Positions 22,185 to 33,817 of a DNA stretch of 64,000 bases are shown one piece after another. A model generated the notes under the pieces. The model ran no database searches, had not been told where the DNA came from, and was given only the letters and a program-made list of their open reading frames with translations. The stretch comes from Linum tenue (lineage: Eukaryota; Streptophyta; Magnoliopsida; Malpighiales; Linaceae): NCBI GenBank assembly GCA_946122785.1, contig CAMGYJ010000006.1:71053676-71117675 (forward strand). The letters run 5' to 3'. The position numbers and the translations under genes were made by a program. Every line of letters begins with the position of its first letter. The first letter of the stretch is position 1.

Positions 22185-23540
22185 TGACACGCTAAAACAC
22201 AACACCAAACTGCGACAAAGTGTAATCGCAGTCCGGGAATGTAGTAAAGTAGCAAGTTCTAATGTCAACCCGGGGTCTAGATCTACTGCCTACTCCGTGA
22301 TTATCTATTATCTAGCCAACTAAGTCGAGTGATTGTTGTTTTAACTAAAAGCAGTAAGAAAGCAGGAAATGGTTCAGTTTTCTGAAGTCAAGGAAGAGTC
22401 ACTCGGAAATGAGTCCCCCTAGCTCCTTGGTTAGGTTTCAATTGTAATTACCCTGGGTTGATTTACTGTTAATTAAACTGCTTAAGATCCGACAGTAGCT
22501 TGGAATCTCTTAAGCTGACCAAGCCCTCTCAGTCTAACTACCCGGCAGACGACTAGTCTTCACCGGGATAGAAAGCTGAGGCTATGAACACAGAACTCCA
22601 CTACTGGAATTGGATTCCAGTACAAAGCAGCAAATTGACTAACTCTCGTATAACCAATCTGCTACTACCGAATGATGTAGCTCTAACAACCTAATAAGAT
22701 TCTATCTATCTCAGGTTGCAGCAGAAATCAAGAAAAGCTGATCAGACTTCAATCAATTCAATGAATCATGCATCATTCGATTATAATCAAGCAGTATAAC
22801 AATCCCAAGTCATTACAATCAAAATCCCTAACACATGGAACTAGGGTTCTTCATACCCAAGTGAGAGAAAGTTCTACTCCATAGAGAGAGAGGGGAAAAC
22901 AGGATACAAAGCAGTCATACTCATAACAATGGGAAGAATCTGCTCTGGGATGATGATTATCGCTCCTATGATGATCTCCAAGCTTGATTTGATGAACCCC
23001 AGCTCCAAAACCACTCTTAGGATGAGTTCTTCGCACTTTCTCTCTCTAGGGCTCTGTTTTTGCTCCAAAAAATCGATTCTCTCACTTGTGGCTCGGAATT
23101 GGGTAAAAACCAAGATTTCCCGACTCACATGGGCAGGCCACACGGCCGTGTGGCTCACCCAGTTGCCCGTGTGGCTTCCAAAATGCTGCGTCTCAATTAA
23201 TCGAACTTCAGGCTTTCCACACGGTCAGGGTCACACGGCCGTGTGGAAATTCCACCCTGCCCGTGTTTGCTCTCGGCACAAACCACACGGCCACGAGCAT
23301 GACTTGCACGGCCGTGTGGGTTCCAGGAATGCCCGTGTGGCTTCCTCAGCACCTCGCCACGCATCCGATCTTCGTCCAATCGCCCCCAAACTCGCTCCCA
23401 AGCCTCCATTCACGTACTAGGACCTGAAATATCACAAACAAGCACAACCTAGCGTGAAATCGGCCTAAAACACGAGAATCCACATCTCAGACGGTGCAAG
23501 AATAGGGGTAAAAATAATATGTATAATTAACGTTCTATCA
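22185..23540 (-). repeat. Athila 3' LTR (complete)
   Basis: On the minus strand a polypurine tract (GTGTGGGGGAGTT) is followed by a 1356-bp LTR starting TGATAGAACG and ending TTAGCGTGTCA. Its inner 940 bp are repeated with about 95 percent identity by eye at 57282-58226. It belongs to the 3' end of an Athila-type element whose env-region ORF lies at 25396-26763. Flanking bases are AGCTT (22180-22184). Confidence 0.85.
23125..23345. repeat. CACACGGCCGTGTG palindrome cluster in the LTR
   Basis: The 14-bp palindrome or its half CCGTGTGG occurs about nine times in 220 bp. A similar but not identical cluster lies at 51190-51470. Confidence 0.85.
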
Positions 23541-25395
23541 AACTCCCCCACACTTAACCGTTTGCTTGTCCCCAAGCAAACCAAGTCAGACACAAGGTAA
23601 GCTTGCATTTTCAATCATACCAACATTGAGGACAAGTCATAAAGGCACAGAACACGTGAATCGTACTGGTTTTCAAACATCAACACATGAACAACTTCAA
23701 TAGCAACCTGGACAACCACCACAAAGGACATTCGAGTGCAGCAAAATCGAGTAAAGGAAGAGTCTCCCTTCTATTCACCAACCAACCTAGACTTGACTCA
23801 ACCACTTACTCAAAACAGTCACCTCATGCATCCAACTCAAGACATCAGAATAGAGACCGAGCAATCTAGGTCCTCACCGGGGTACAAGAGTATATAGAAT
23901 ATGAAAATGAATCATTCACTCTCGACCAGTGGGGTCAGGACAATTTGATGCAAAAAATGTGCATGCTTATTCTCTCAATCCCTAACATCTCTTCACCATG
24001 ATGGCAGCCTCTAAATGCTAGAGTTCACATATGGGGTGTCACCACTAACTAATCCGGAGGTCTTAGACACAGGTTCAAATGACTGGCTAGGGTCTTGGAC
24101 ATGGGGAAAAGGCCTTTTAGGTGGTGGAAGTATTCATAGCACAAGGTTCCACATTTCCAAACCCACACAATCACAGTCAAACAAACCAGTATTTCCTTCC
24201 TGCCATTCTGCATTACTCAATATCTCAAGAGCACAAGAGCGAAGGAGGTTATATAAATGTCAGCATTTCCAAGCCAGACTGCTAAGAAACACTACTTACT
24301 GGGCACTATTCAGATTTTTGGTAGTGGCTCTCTTTTTTGCTTTCATTTTTTTTTCTTGTTTTTTCTTTCATTTCCTTTCATTACTTAAGAGAACCACCAC
24401 TTCTGCACATATTTCAAACACATGCCCAACTTTTAAGCACTACCTCCAACCCTCACATTAAATTTAGCAGAAACAGCAGAAAACATGTAAAAACCACTCT
24501 GTGGAACCTTCTAAAAGATGCAAAAGGGTGATTTTTCATTGTAGACCAAAGAAAGGATAACACACGGCTCAAAGGGGCTGACTAGGGGATATGACACATC
24601 AGGACAGTCAATTTGGTCGTGGGCTAATCCTATGCCCCCATCATCTTAGCTAGTGACAACGTGAATGCTACACATCATGGAAGAGGGATCTATCGCACAA
24701 GAAAGAAACGAGCAGGCTCAAATCTCACATGGCTACCTATATGCTCTATCTCACATTCTGATTCCCTGAACTAGGTGCATAAACGACTGTCACGAGCAAG
24801 TGATCAATCCAAGTCACAGTTGGTAAGCAAACAGTTGAAAAACTGAACCCCTACACAATTCTACTGCACGTCTCAGTCATCATCATAGGTTGTCCTAGTC
24901 ACAATCCAGTTGTCATGCATCAATCCGAAAACCATTCAATTCACCAATCACAACACAGTGCCAATATGATCAAACAACAGTACTTGGAGCCCTCAAATCG
25001 TAAGATTCGGACAGCAGACTAGGCTCCAAGCACACATATATATATATTCCAACCGATACAAAGCACCCCCCCACACTTAAGCACGACATTGCCCTCAATG
25101 GAGTAGAGGGAGAGATAAGGGTAACGATGTTACCGGATGGAAATACTGTCGGGGGACTGGAAGTGGACCAGTCAGCGAGAAACAAATGGGAAGATGGACA
25201 GTTCTGCACGAATCGAACATCAAGACACACTAGCACACTGTGCGTTAGGGATCAGTAGCCTAGACGGCCACAAAATAAACAATCCACAAAAGAAAAAGAA
25301 AAACAAACAACAAACTAGGTTCAAGCTCCGCACACATGGAGCAAACACACAAAAGTCTAAAATGAAAACACACTCAGAGGGGCAACGAGTACAGC
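23541..25395 (-). other. Athila 3' noncoding region
   Basis: This stretch lies between the env-region ORF and the LTR on the minus strand. It carries no conserved ORF, as expected for the long 3' spacer of Athila elements. G-rich minus-strand tracts lie at about 25066 and 23541. Confidence 0.55.
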
Positions 25396-26763
25396 CTACT
25401 CGTCGCCAAGGTTATCCAGGTCGATGTCGTCCATGAAAGCGTCATCACCATCATCACCATCAGCTGGGGGAGGTGGAAGTGGAGAGTCCTCCCAGGGAGT
25501 CCTCCAGACTGGCTGCTCGCCTGGCAGCAGCTGGAGCAGGTGCTGCTGGACCTCCTGCATGCGCCTAGATCGAGCCTTCTCTCACTCGATATGAGCCAGA
25601 GTCACCCCCTGTTGGGTCGCCATCATGTCCAGGCGCTCATCATAAGCAGCCATCCTGTGCTGGTACTCGGCCTGGTGAGCCGCATACTACTGCTGGAACT
25701 GGAGCTGCTGGTCAAGGATCTGCTGGTTCTGGATACGCAGCTGCTCGAACTGGTAGGCGAAGTAGTCCTGCCCGGGGAAAGTGGAGCTGCCACCCCCATA
25801 CTCGAAGGTGGTGGGGCGGGGGGCAGTAGCATCATCCACCTCCTCGGGCTCTACATGATCATCAGCCTCATCCTCCTCGTCCGCTGGCTGGGCCTCTGGC
25901 TAGTCCTCCTCTGGGATCTGAGGTTCCGGAAACCCCTCGATCCACAAGATGCCGCGGTTCTCTCGCAGCAGGTGCTGGCGACGAATCGTCTCTCTGCCAA
26001 AGACGCTGGTGGTCCCCTGCTCTGTGCACCCCTGCAATGAAAGCCCGAAGTAGGTGGCCAGGCGGGTGATGAGGGGGGTGTAGTGGAGGCTCTTCAATTA
26101 CGCAACACTCTTCTCGAAGGTTCTGGCCACCACAGAACCCAAGTGGAGAGGATGGTCGTGCTAGCGGATGGACTGGATGAAGTACATGGCCCTCTTGGTG
26201 ATGGCGCTGGCATTGTCGGAGGCTGGGGTGTAAGACTTCGCAAGCAGGTGGTGGAGAATGCAGTTGTCGAGGTGCAGGGTGCTGGCCTTCGTCTTCCCGG
26301 CCGAGAAGGGACGCTGGCCTGGCCGAGCAAGGCGGGTGTACAGCGTCTTGAAGTTCACGTCCACCGGATCGCTGACCTCGGTGACGTAGTCCTCACCATC
26401 GGCCAGGCCGAGGCCGAGAGCAGTGGCCAGCTCGTGGTAGCTCATAGACCGGGGTGCACCGCCGAGCCTGAATTTGACGGCTGCACCGTCTGTCCAATCC
26501 TCTGTGGATGCGTGCTTGAAGGTCGTGTAGAACTCCAGCACGGACTCATAGTAAACCTTCTCCCGGATGGAGAGCAGACGGCGCCAAGGCCTGTTGGTGA
26601 CGATGGCGGCGAAGTGCTCGTAACAGTGTAGCTTCTCAAACTCCCGCTTGGACCAGCAATGGTGCTGCCCAAACGAACATGCCAGGACCTGCTTGAAACG
26701 ATCCTGGTAGGGGCCCCTCTTCAGATCCCGGATGAACGGGTGCTTGAGGTCAGGTTTCGACAT
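25396..26763 (-). pseudogene. Athila env-region ORF, decayed
   Basis: On the minus strand, starting MSKPDLKHPFIRDLKRGPY at 26763, an ORF of about 200 codons has the features of the plant Athila family ORF that follows integrase: RPWRRLLSIREKVYYESVL, VKFRLGGAPRSMSYHEL and ITKRAMYFIQSI. Beyond 26161 the frame continues through several stops to about 25396. It passes a glutamine-rich, coiled-coil-like part (FEQLRIQNQQILDQQLQFQQ) and an acidic end. The role of this ORF is not established; in Athila it occupies the position of env. The matching gag-pol of this copy is not adjacent. Confidence 0.65.
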
Positions 26764-26781
26764 TGTCCTGCAAAAGAACAA

Positions 26782-28023
26782 CCCAAAGTGGAACCAAAAG
26801 AGCCAAAGAAAAGGTTAATCACACCCCCACACTTAAGAACAGAAAACAGCCTAACTATGGTTTCATCCATAGTTCGGGGGTCAAAAAATCGATAAATCAA
26901 GCATAATCAGAGTGGGGGGTGCACATTCACGATAAAGTAGGCGACTTAAGGTTCACATCCATAGCAAATACACCCTCAAAGCACATCATTAAGGGCCCCA
27001 ACCGGTGCCCACAACATGACATGAAAACCAGGCATTTCATCGAACACCTTGTGTGCACTATTAAGTTGAGCATGAAATTGACAAAATTCTTGCACACAAG
27101 GGCTCAAACAAACAAGGGGGGCATTGCCCAACACAATTCAGACATAATCCAAGCATTCCCCTCAATCAATTGCACAAAATTCACAAGATTCAAAGAGGTT
27201 CTCTAAACATGCACCCTAACACCCAATTCTCCATAATTAACATAGTTAAGGGCAAAATCAAACCTGTAGACTCAAGTAGAGGTGTAGGGGATGTTGAGGG
27301 AAGGCGATGGAAGCGACGAAAAGCCGAAAAAGTTCCCGGAAGTGCTCGTCGAAGCCTCGCCGGAAATCGCCTCCGGCGACTCAAAATCGATCCAAATCAC
27401 CTAAAAAACGAGGGATAGGCCGATAATGGTGAGGGAAGGGTGGGTGTGGTGTTGGATTTGTGAAAAACCGACCAAAAATGGCCGAAAATCGGCAAGGAGG
27501 GTGAAAAGTCGCGGTTTTCCGGCGAGGGGGAGAGGATTCCGGCGAGCTATTTCCCTTATAAGAAATTTCTGCTCTTCAATGGCATTCCTAGCAATCAGCC
27601 TCATTGCCTCAACCTCCTTCCTCTGCCCAATGCGATGAAATCAGTCGGTCCATCGCCTGTTCCTCCATCTTCAGGGTGACACCATGGCTCCAGCAAGTAC
27701 ACTCTTTGATACAACCGTGTCAGGTTGATTCCTGCTCCGAATGCCTTAATACGTATTGCATAATAACATGCAATTGAAACAAATATCATACGTTTCACAA
27801 ATACACCGAACCAGATACATTTAAGGTTGCTGTTGCTACCAAATTCAACCGATGATGGTTCCTGTGTCTCTGAACATGCACGCAGGCTAACATTGATCAA
27901 TTTATTGGCAAATAGTACAGACACAAATTAAGTCTCCGTGTCTTCTGTTCTCCCCTAACTTAAGCCAAGAAGGCAAATACAAATAGAAAAGAGAAATTAA
28001 CAAGATGCTTAACAACGATACAT
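26782..28023. other. Athila spacer and unassigned DNA
   Basis: On the minus strand this lies upstream of the env-region ORF. G-rich minus-strand motifs (TTAAGTGTGGGGGTG near 26822) resemble the Athila spacer. Beyond about 27600 I do not recognise the sequence, and no gene is supported. Confidence 0.4.
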
Positions 28024-28028
28024 AGGGT

Positions 28029-28446
28029 TGTTCAAATTATAAAATAAAGTTTAATTAAAAAAACAACAAAAATATCAGAGAAGTCTAGAAATGGTTTCTG
28101 TCTGCATTGTGTGGAAGGTTGTAGAGGGTGGCTGAATGATTGTGATTAAAATAATGAAAAAAATGGAGACCACTAGAGAATGCAGATTTTTGTGGTAGGT
28201 TAGAGAATTTGAAGCCTATAAATAGGCTCATTTGGAGCCGTGTATGATGCAGAGCCAAAAAAGAGAAAGAAGCAAATAAAAAAGAGTTTCCATTCCCTTC
28301 TCCAATCCAAGTCCTCTGCCAATCCACTTCTCCCAAAACAAAATAAAACCCTTCCCATTTCAAAGCTCAATAAACGAGCTAACCCCACCAAAAGCCCACC
28401 TTTAGCTTTTCCAATCAAAAGGAAATAAATCATTTTATTTCCAACA
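28029..28446 (+). repeat. 5' LTR of the copia element
   Basis: The 418-bp repeat starts TGTTCAAATT and ends CCAACA. It contains a TATAAATAGG box-like sequence near 28217, a candidate promoter for the element. Confidence 0.92.
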
Positions 28447-28555
28447 AAGTGGTATCAGAGCCGAGTTATTCTTAAGTTTGCTCTGTGGTTGCAGCATAGT
28501 CTGAACTTCCACATCAGAAAAGAATCTCTCGTGTTTTTGTTATCACGATTGTCCC

Positions 28556-31500
28556 ATGGCCGAAAAATCCACTTTCCCCATTCAATTCCCCCACCTTACC
28601 AAAACCAATTACAAAAATTGGTGCATCCGTATGAGAGTCTTGTTGGGATCCCAAGATGCTTGGGATATTGTTGAGAAAGGTTACGAGATTCATGCGGAGG
28701 ATTCTCGGTTATCTCCTGCTGAAAAGGAGGTATTGAGAAAAAATAAAAAGAGTGATCAAAAGGCACTCACTCTAATTCATCAGTATCTTGATGAATCGAT
28801 GTTCGATCAAATAGCAGATGCTACCACGGCAAAAGAAGCATGAGAAATTTTGCAAAAAGAAATGCAAGGCGTGGAATCAGTAAAGAAGGTTCGACTTCAG
28901 ACACTCAGGGGAGATTTTGAAGCAATAAAAATGAAGGAAGGTGAATCTGTATCAGATTACAACGCCCGTGTGAAGTCTATCGCCAGCAAACTGAAGCAGT
29001 ATGGGGAGAAAATTGAAGAGACCAAAGTGGTGGAGAAAATCCTACGATCGCTATTATCAAAATTTGACTACGTCGTGGTGGCCATGGAGGAAGCTAAGGA
29101 CATGTCAAAAATGACAGTGGATGAAGTCATCGGCTCATTGCAAGCACGTGAAGAAAGACTAAATAAAAGAAATGAAGAATCGTCAGAACAAGTGTTAGCT
29201 ACAAAAGCTACCACTGAGGAGAAAGAAGGCGCACGAGGAGGAGGTCAGTACAGAGGTCGAGGCAGAGGCAGCTATAGAGGCAGAGGAAGAGCCAGAGGAG
29301 CATATCAAAGCAGAGATGGAGGAAATTTCACCACGAACTATGAAACGTCCACCAGAGGCAGAGGTCGTGGACGCGGAAGAGGAAGTTGGAGATCAAATGA
29401 AGGTCGTGATAAATCCAACGTTCAGTGTCATAATTGCTCGAAGTACGGGCATTATGCATCGAAATGTTGGAGTCCGCCTAAAGAAGTGGAGGAGACAGCA
29501 AACAACGTGCAAGAAGAAGTCAAAGGCACATTGATGCTATCACATCAAGGAGATGAAAAACCGAGAGACAACATGTGGTATCTGGATAATGAAGCAAGTA
29601 ACCACATGTGCGGTAAAAGAAACATGTTCGTGGACATGGATGAATCGGTGAAAGAAAATGTTGTATTTGGAGACTCTTCGAAGGTTCCTATCAAAGGGAG
29701 AGGAACTATACTCATCCGGTTGAAGAATGGCTCACAACAATTTATCAATGATGTGTACTATGTCCCAGACATGACTAGTAACATCCTGAGTTTGGGTCAG
29801 CTGATGGAGAAAGATTATGAAGTTCACATGGTGAATCGTCAACTGGAGCTGTTAAACGAGAAGAAGCAGTTGTTGGCCAGAGTCCCAATGTCGAGAAACA
29901 GAATGTTCACTCTGAACATTCAGACAGAAATGGCGAAGTGCTTGAAAGCATGTGTGAAGGACAATACATGGCTATGGCATCTGAGGTATGACCATCTTAA
30001 TTTTGGAAGCCTGAAGTTACTCGGTCAGAAGAAGATGGTTCATGGTCTGCCAGTGATCAATCATCCAGACCAGTTGTGTGAAGGATGCTTGGTTGGAAAG
30101 CAATTCAGGGCAAGTTTCCCGAAAGAGTCACGAGCTAAAGCACCACTTGAGCTCGTCCATGCAGATCTCTGTGGACCGATCACCCCAACATCGTTCGGAA
30201 ATAACAAATACTTCCTATTGTTCATTGACGACTACAGTAGAAAGACATGGGTTTACTTCTTAAAGCAGAAGTCAGACACATTTGAAGCTTTCAAGAAGTT
30301 CAAGATGATGGTGGAGAATGAAAGTGGCCACTACATCAAAGCTATGAGAGCAGATAGAGGGGGAGAATTTATGCTCAAGAAATTCAGAAGGTTCTGTGAA
30401 TATCAAGGAATTCGCAGGTTTCTCACAGTCCCAAGATCTCCACAGCAGAATGGAGTCGTTGAGAGGAAGAACAGAACTGTCCTCAACATGGCGAGAAGCA
30501 TGATGAAGAGCAAGAACCTGCCAAAGGAGCTATGGGGTGGAGCTGTTGATTGTGCAGTCTACCTGCTGAATAGGTCACCAACAAAGAGTGTTTGGAATCA
30601 AACACCCCAAGAAGCTTGGAGCATAAGGAAACCCACAATCTCTCACCTCCGAGTCTTTGGAAGTGTCGGATATGTGCACGTACCAGATCAGGAAAGAAAG
30701 AAGTTGGATGACAAAAGCAAGAAGTACATATTCCTGGGATACTCAGAACACTCAAAAGGTTACAAAATGTTTGATCCCGTGGAAGAGAAGTTGATCATCA
30801 GCAGAGACGTGGTGGTTAATGAAATGGCAACATGGGACTGGACTGCTGAAGCAAAGAAGAATTACACTTTTTATCCATTCACTATGGATGAAAGTGATGA
30901 TGAACCAGATACAGCTACACCTGTGACAAGTCCACCCAGTCACAGAGAGCCTGCTAGCCCAGAAGGAGAATCGAGTGAAAGTCCGAAAGAAAGGCCACAG
31001 AAGTATAGAAGACTTGAAGAAATTTATGAGGAAACGACAACCATTGAAGGTGATGAATTGACACTCTACTGTCATTTCATTGATGATGAACTAGTGGATG
31101 CTGAAGAAGCCATGAAAGATGAAAAATGGAGAAGAGCCATGGATGAAGAAATTGGAGCAATTGTGAAGAACAAGACTTGGGAGCTTGTGTCACTACCAGA
31201 GAACCAGAAGCCCATTGGTGTAAAGTGGGTATTTAAAGCAAAGAAGAATGCAAAAGGAGAAGTTGTCAGGCATAAAGCAAGATTGGTGGCTAAAGGATAT
31301 AGTCAGAGACCAGGCATTAACTACAATGAAGTATTTGCTCCCGTGGCAAGAATGGAGAGTATAAGGATGGTGATATCTCTAGCTGCTCAAAATGGATGGA
31401 AGATACATCAGATGGATGTGAAGTTAGCTTTTTTTAATGGATATCTCGAGGAAGATATCTATGTGGAGCAACCCCCTGGATATATCGTTGAAGGTCAAGA

Positions 31501-32614
31501 AGATAAGGTGTTGAAGTTGAAAAAGGCACTATATGGTCTGAAACAAGCACCAAGAGTTTGGAATAGCAGGATTGACAAGTATTTTCAGCAAAATGGGTTC
31601 AGCAAATGCCCACATGAGCATGCACTATACTGCAAGGTGCAAGGGGGATCAATCTTGATGGTTTGCCTATATATAGATGATCTCGTCTTCACAGGCAACG
31701 ATCCTCAAATGTTTGAAGAGTTCAAGGAGACGATGGTTCGAGAATTTGAGATGACAGACATCGGACTAATGTCATACTATCTCGGAATTGAAGTAAGTCA
31801 AAAGGAGGAAGGAATTTTTATCTCACAGAGTGGCTTCGCAAAGGAGGTCCTGAAGAAGTTTAAGATGGAGAACTGTAATCCTGTGAGCACACCAGCAGAG
31901 TGTGGACTAAAGTTATCCAAGGATGATAAAGGAGAGAATGTCAACTCAACAAAGTTTAGAAGCCTAGTGGGGAGTCTGAGATACCTGACTTGTACCAGAC
32001 CAGATATTCTCTACGCAGTTGGATTAGTCAGCAGATACATGGAGGCACCGACAATGTCACACTGGAATGCTGTCAAGAGGATATTGCGCTACATTAAAGG
32101 TACAATTGATCATGGTTTGTTTTATACCAAGTCAGAAAATTTCAAATTGGTTGGATACTGCGATAGTGATTGGGCAGGAGATGTCGATGATCGTAAGAGC
32201 ACTACGGGATTTGTATTTTTCCTGGGAGATACAGCTTTCACATGGAGTTCAAAAAAGCAATCTATCGTGACACTATCAACTTGTGAAGCTGAGTATGTTG
32301 CTGCGACATCGTGTGCGTGTCATGCGATATGGCTGAGAAAGTTGCTGAAGGAGTTGAATATGGCACAGGAAGAATCAACTGAGATTTATACTGATAATAA
32401 GTCTGCCCTGGCACTAGCAAAGAATCCGGCGTTTCATGATCGCAGTAAACATACTGATACAAGATATCATTTTCTGAGAGAATGCGTGGAGCATAAAGAA
32501 GTCATGCTGAAGTATGTGAAGACTGAAGACCAAATTGCTTATATTTTCACGAAGCCACTGAAGCAAGATGTGTTCGTCAAGATGAGGACGCTACTCGGAG
32601 TCACGACTAATTAA
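28556..32614 (+). pseudogene. Copia gag-pol polyprotein with one in-frame stop
   Basis: The frame is open from ATG 28556 to 32614 (about 1350 codons) except for a TGA at 28841-28843 in gag, where relatives have a Trp codon. Domains in order are: gag; an RG-rich stretch and CCHC knuckle (CHNCSKYGHYASKC, near 29426); protease with LDNEASNHMCG where the family normally has an Asp-Ser-Gly-Ala active site; integrase (GAG-pre WHLRYDHLNFGSLKLL, HADLCGPI, SPQQNGVVERKNRT); reverse transcriptase (QMDVKLAFFNGYLEED, CLYIDDLVFTGND); and RNase H (YTDNKSALALAKNP, KHTDTRYHFLRE). The stop and the altered protease motif make self-mobilisation doubtful. Confidence 0.92.
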
Positions 32615-32628
32615 ACTTTAAGGGGGAG

Positions 32629-33047
32629 TGTTGAAATTATAAAATAAAGTTTAATTAAAAAAAACAACAAAAATATCAGAGAAGTCTAGAAATGGTTTCT
32701 GTCTGCATTGTGTGGAAGGTTGTAGAGGGTGGCTGAATGATTGTGATTAAAATAATGAAAAAAATGGAGACCACTAGAGGATGCAGATTTTTGTGGTAGG
32801 TTAGAGAATTTGAAGCCTATAAATAGGGTCATTTGGAGCCGTGTATGATGCAGAGCCAAAAGAGAGAAAGAAGCAAATAAAAAAGAGTTTTCATTCCCTT
32901 CTCCAATCCAAGTCCTCTGCTAATCCACTTCTCCCAAAACAAAATAAAACCCTTCCCATTTCAAAGCTCAATAAACGAGCTAACCCCACCAAAAGCCCAC
33001 CTTTAGCTTTTCCAATCAAAATGAAATAAATCATTTTATTTCCAACA
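32629..33047 (+). repeat. 3' LTR of the copia element
   Basis: The 419-bp repeat starts TGTTGAAATT and ends CCAACA. It is preceded by a polypurine tract and followed by the target duplication AGGGT. Confidence 0.92.
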
Positions 33048-33097
33048 AGGGTAGCATGCTACCGACAAAGAAACGAGAGAGTTTGTTATGCCACTGG

Positions 33098-33300
33098 ATG
33101 AGCAGCTCTGGTAACGTACTCTCCCCAAAACACACTGACGCAAAACAAACTCGCATACAGCAGACAAACTTCCTCCAGTCCAGAGACAGAGGTTCTGTTT
33201 GCCAACTCTAGCTCTGGTAACTCTCCCAAGAGCACAATGACACAAAACACGCATACAACAGACAGACTTTCCTCGCGATCGAGGCAGAGGTTCTGTTTGC
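33098..33300. repeat. Tandem duplication of about 100 bp
   Basis: Two diverged copies (33098-33200 and 33203-33300) share AGCTCTGGTAAC near their start and CAGAGGTTCTGTTTGC at their end. No gene is recognised in 33053-33719. Confidence 0.7.
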
Positions 33301-33719
33301 ACACTCTTATTGTTGTCTCAAACGATTCAAGCAAATGTTATCAATCTGAAAGCTGTGCTGTAAAGCGATAACTGAACGGCAGCCGGGTGCGGGTGGCAGC
33401 TGCTAGCGGAGATGGGCGGATTGGGGGATGAGGCGATTGGCGAAAGAGTGAATAATGAATGTATTGCCCCTTTTCTGCTCACATTTGACTGCAACTGTCG
33501 AACAAACATAATAACAAATGAGCTAACAGTAAGATCACAACTGAAGAGGGGGATCGAGAGACAAGAAGCAGAGAGCAGTGAATCGACTTTAATTACCTTT
33601 TCCCTTTGTCACGGCGGTCATCGACATCATCATCATGGCCTGCTTCTTCCTCCTCCGGTTTGCTGTAAGAGCAGCCGATTCCCGACATGGCTTCTGTCAT
33701 TTCATGATGCAATAGTAAT

Positions 33720-33817
33720 AATTGCGGAGCAAGAAAGTTATTCATACATCCAAACTCACAAGTAGTTTTTGGCCGTGCTTAAGAAACTAATTCTATAATT
33801 AAAAATTCATCCACTCA
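33720..33817 (+). repeat. 98-bp direct duplication, left copy
   Basis: The sequence from AATTGCGGAGCAAGAAAG to CCATTCATCCACTCA-type end is identical as read to 35360-35457. It directly flanks the Pack-MULE-like element on the left. Confidence 0.9.

Larger units (their letters stand above)
28029..33047 (+). mobile_element. Ty1-copia retrotransposon, full length
   Basis: The element is 5019 bp with LTRs 28029-28446 and 32629-33047. A 5-bp target duplication AGGGT (28024-28028 and 33048-33052) flanks it. A Met-tRNA primer-binding site TGGTATCAGAGC lies at 28450-28461 and a polypurine tract AAGGGGGAG just before the 3' LTR. The LTRs differ at only about eight positions by eye, so insertion is relatively recent. 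A single continuous gag-pol frame fills the interior apart from one stop. Confidence 0.95.

Noticed and set aside
26083..26631. 182-codon plus-strand ORF
   Set aside because: It is antisense to the Athila env-region ORF and has no family features of its own.
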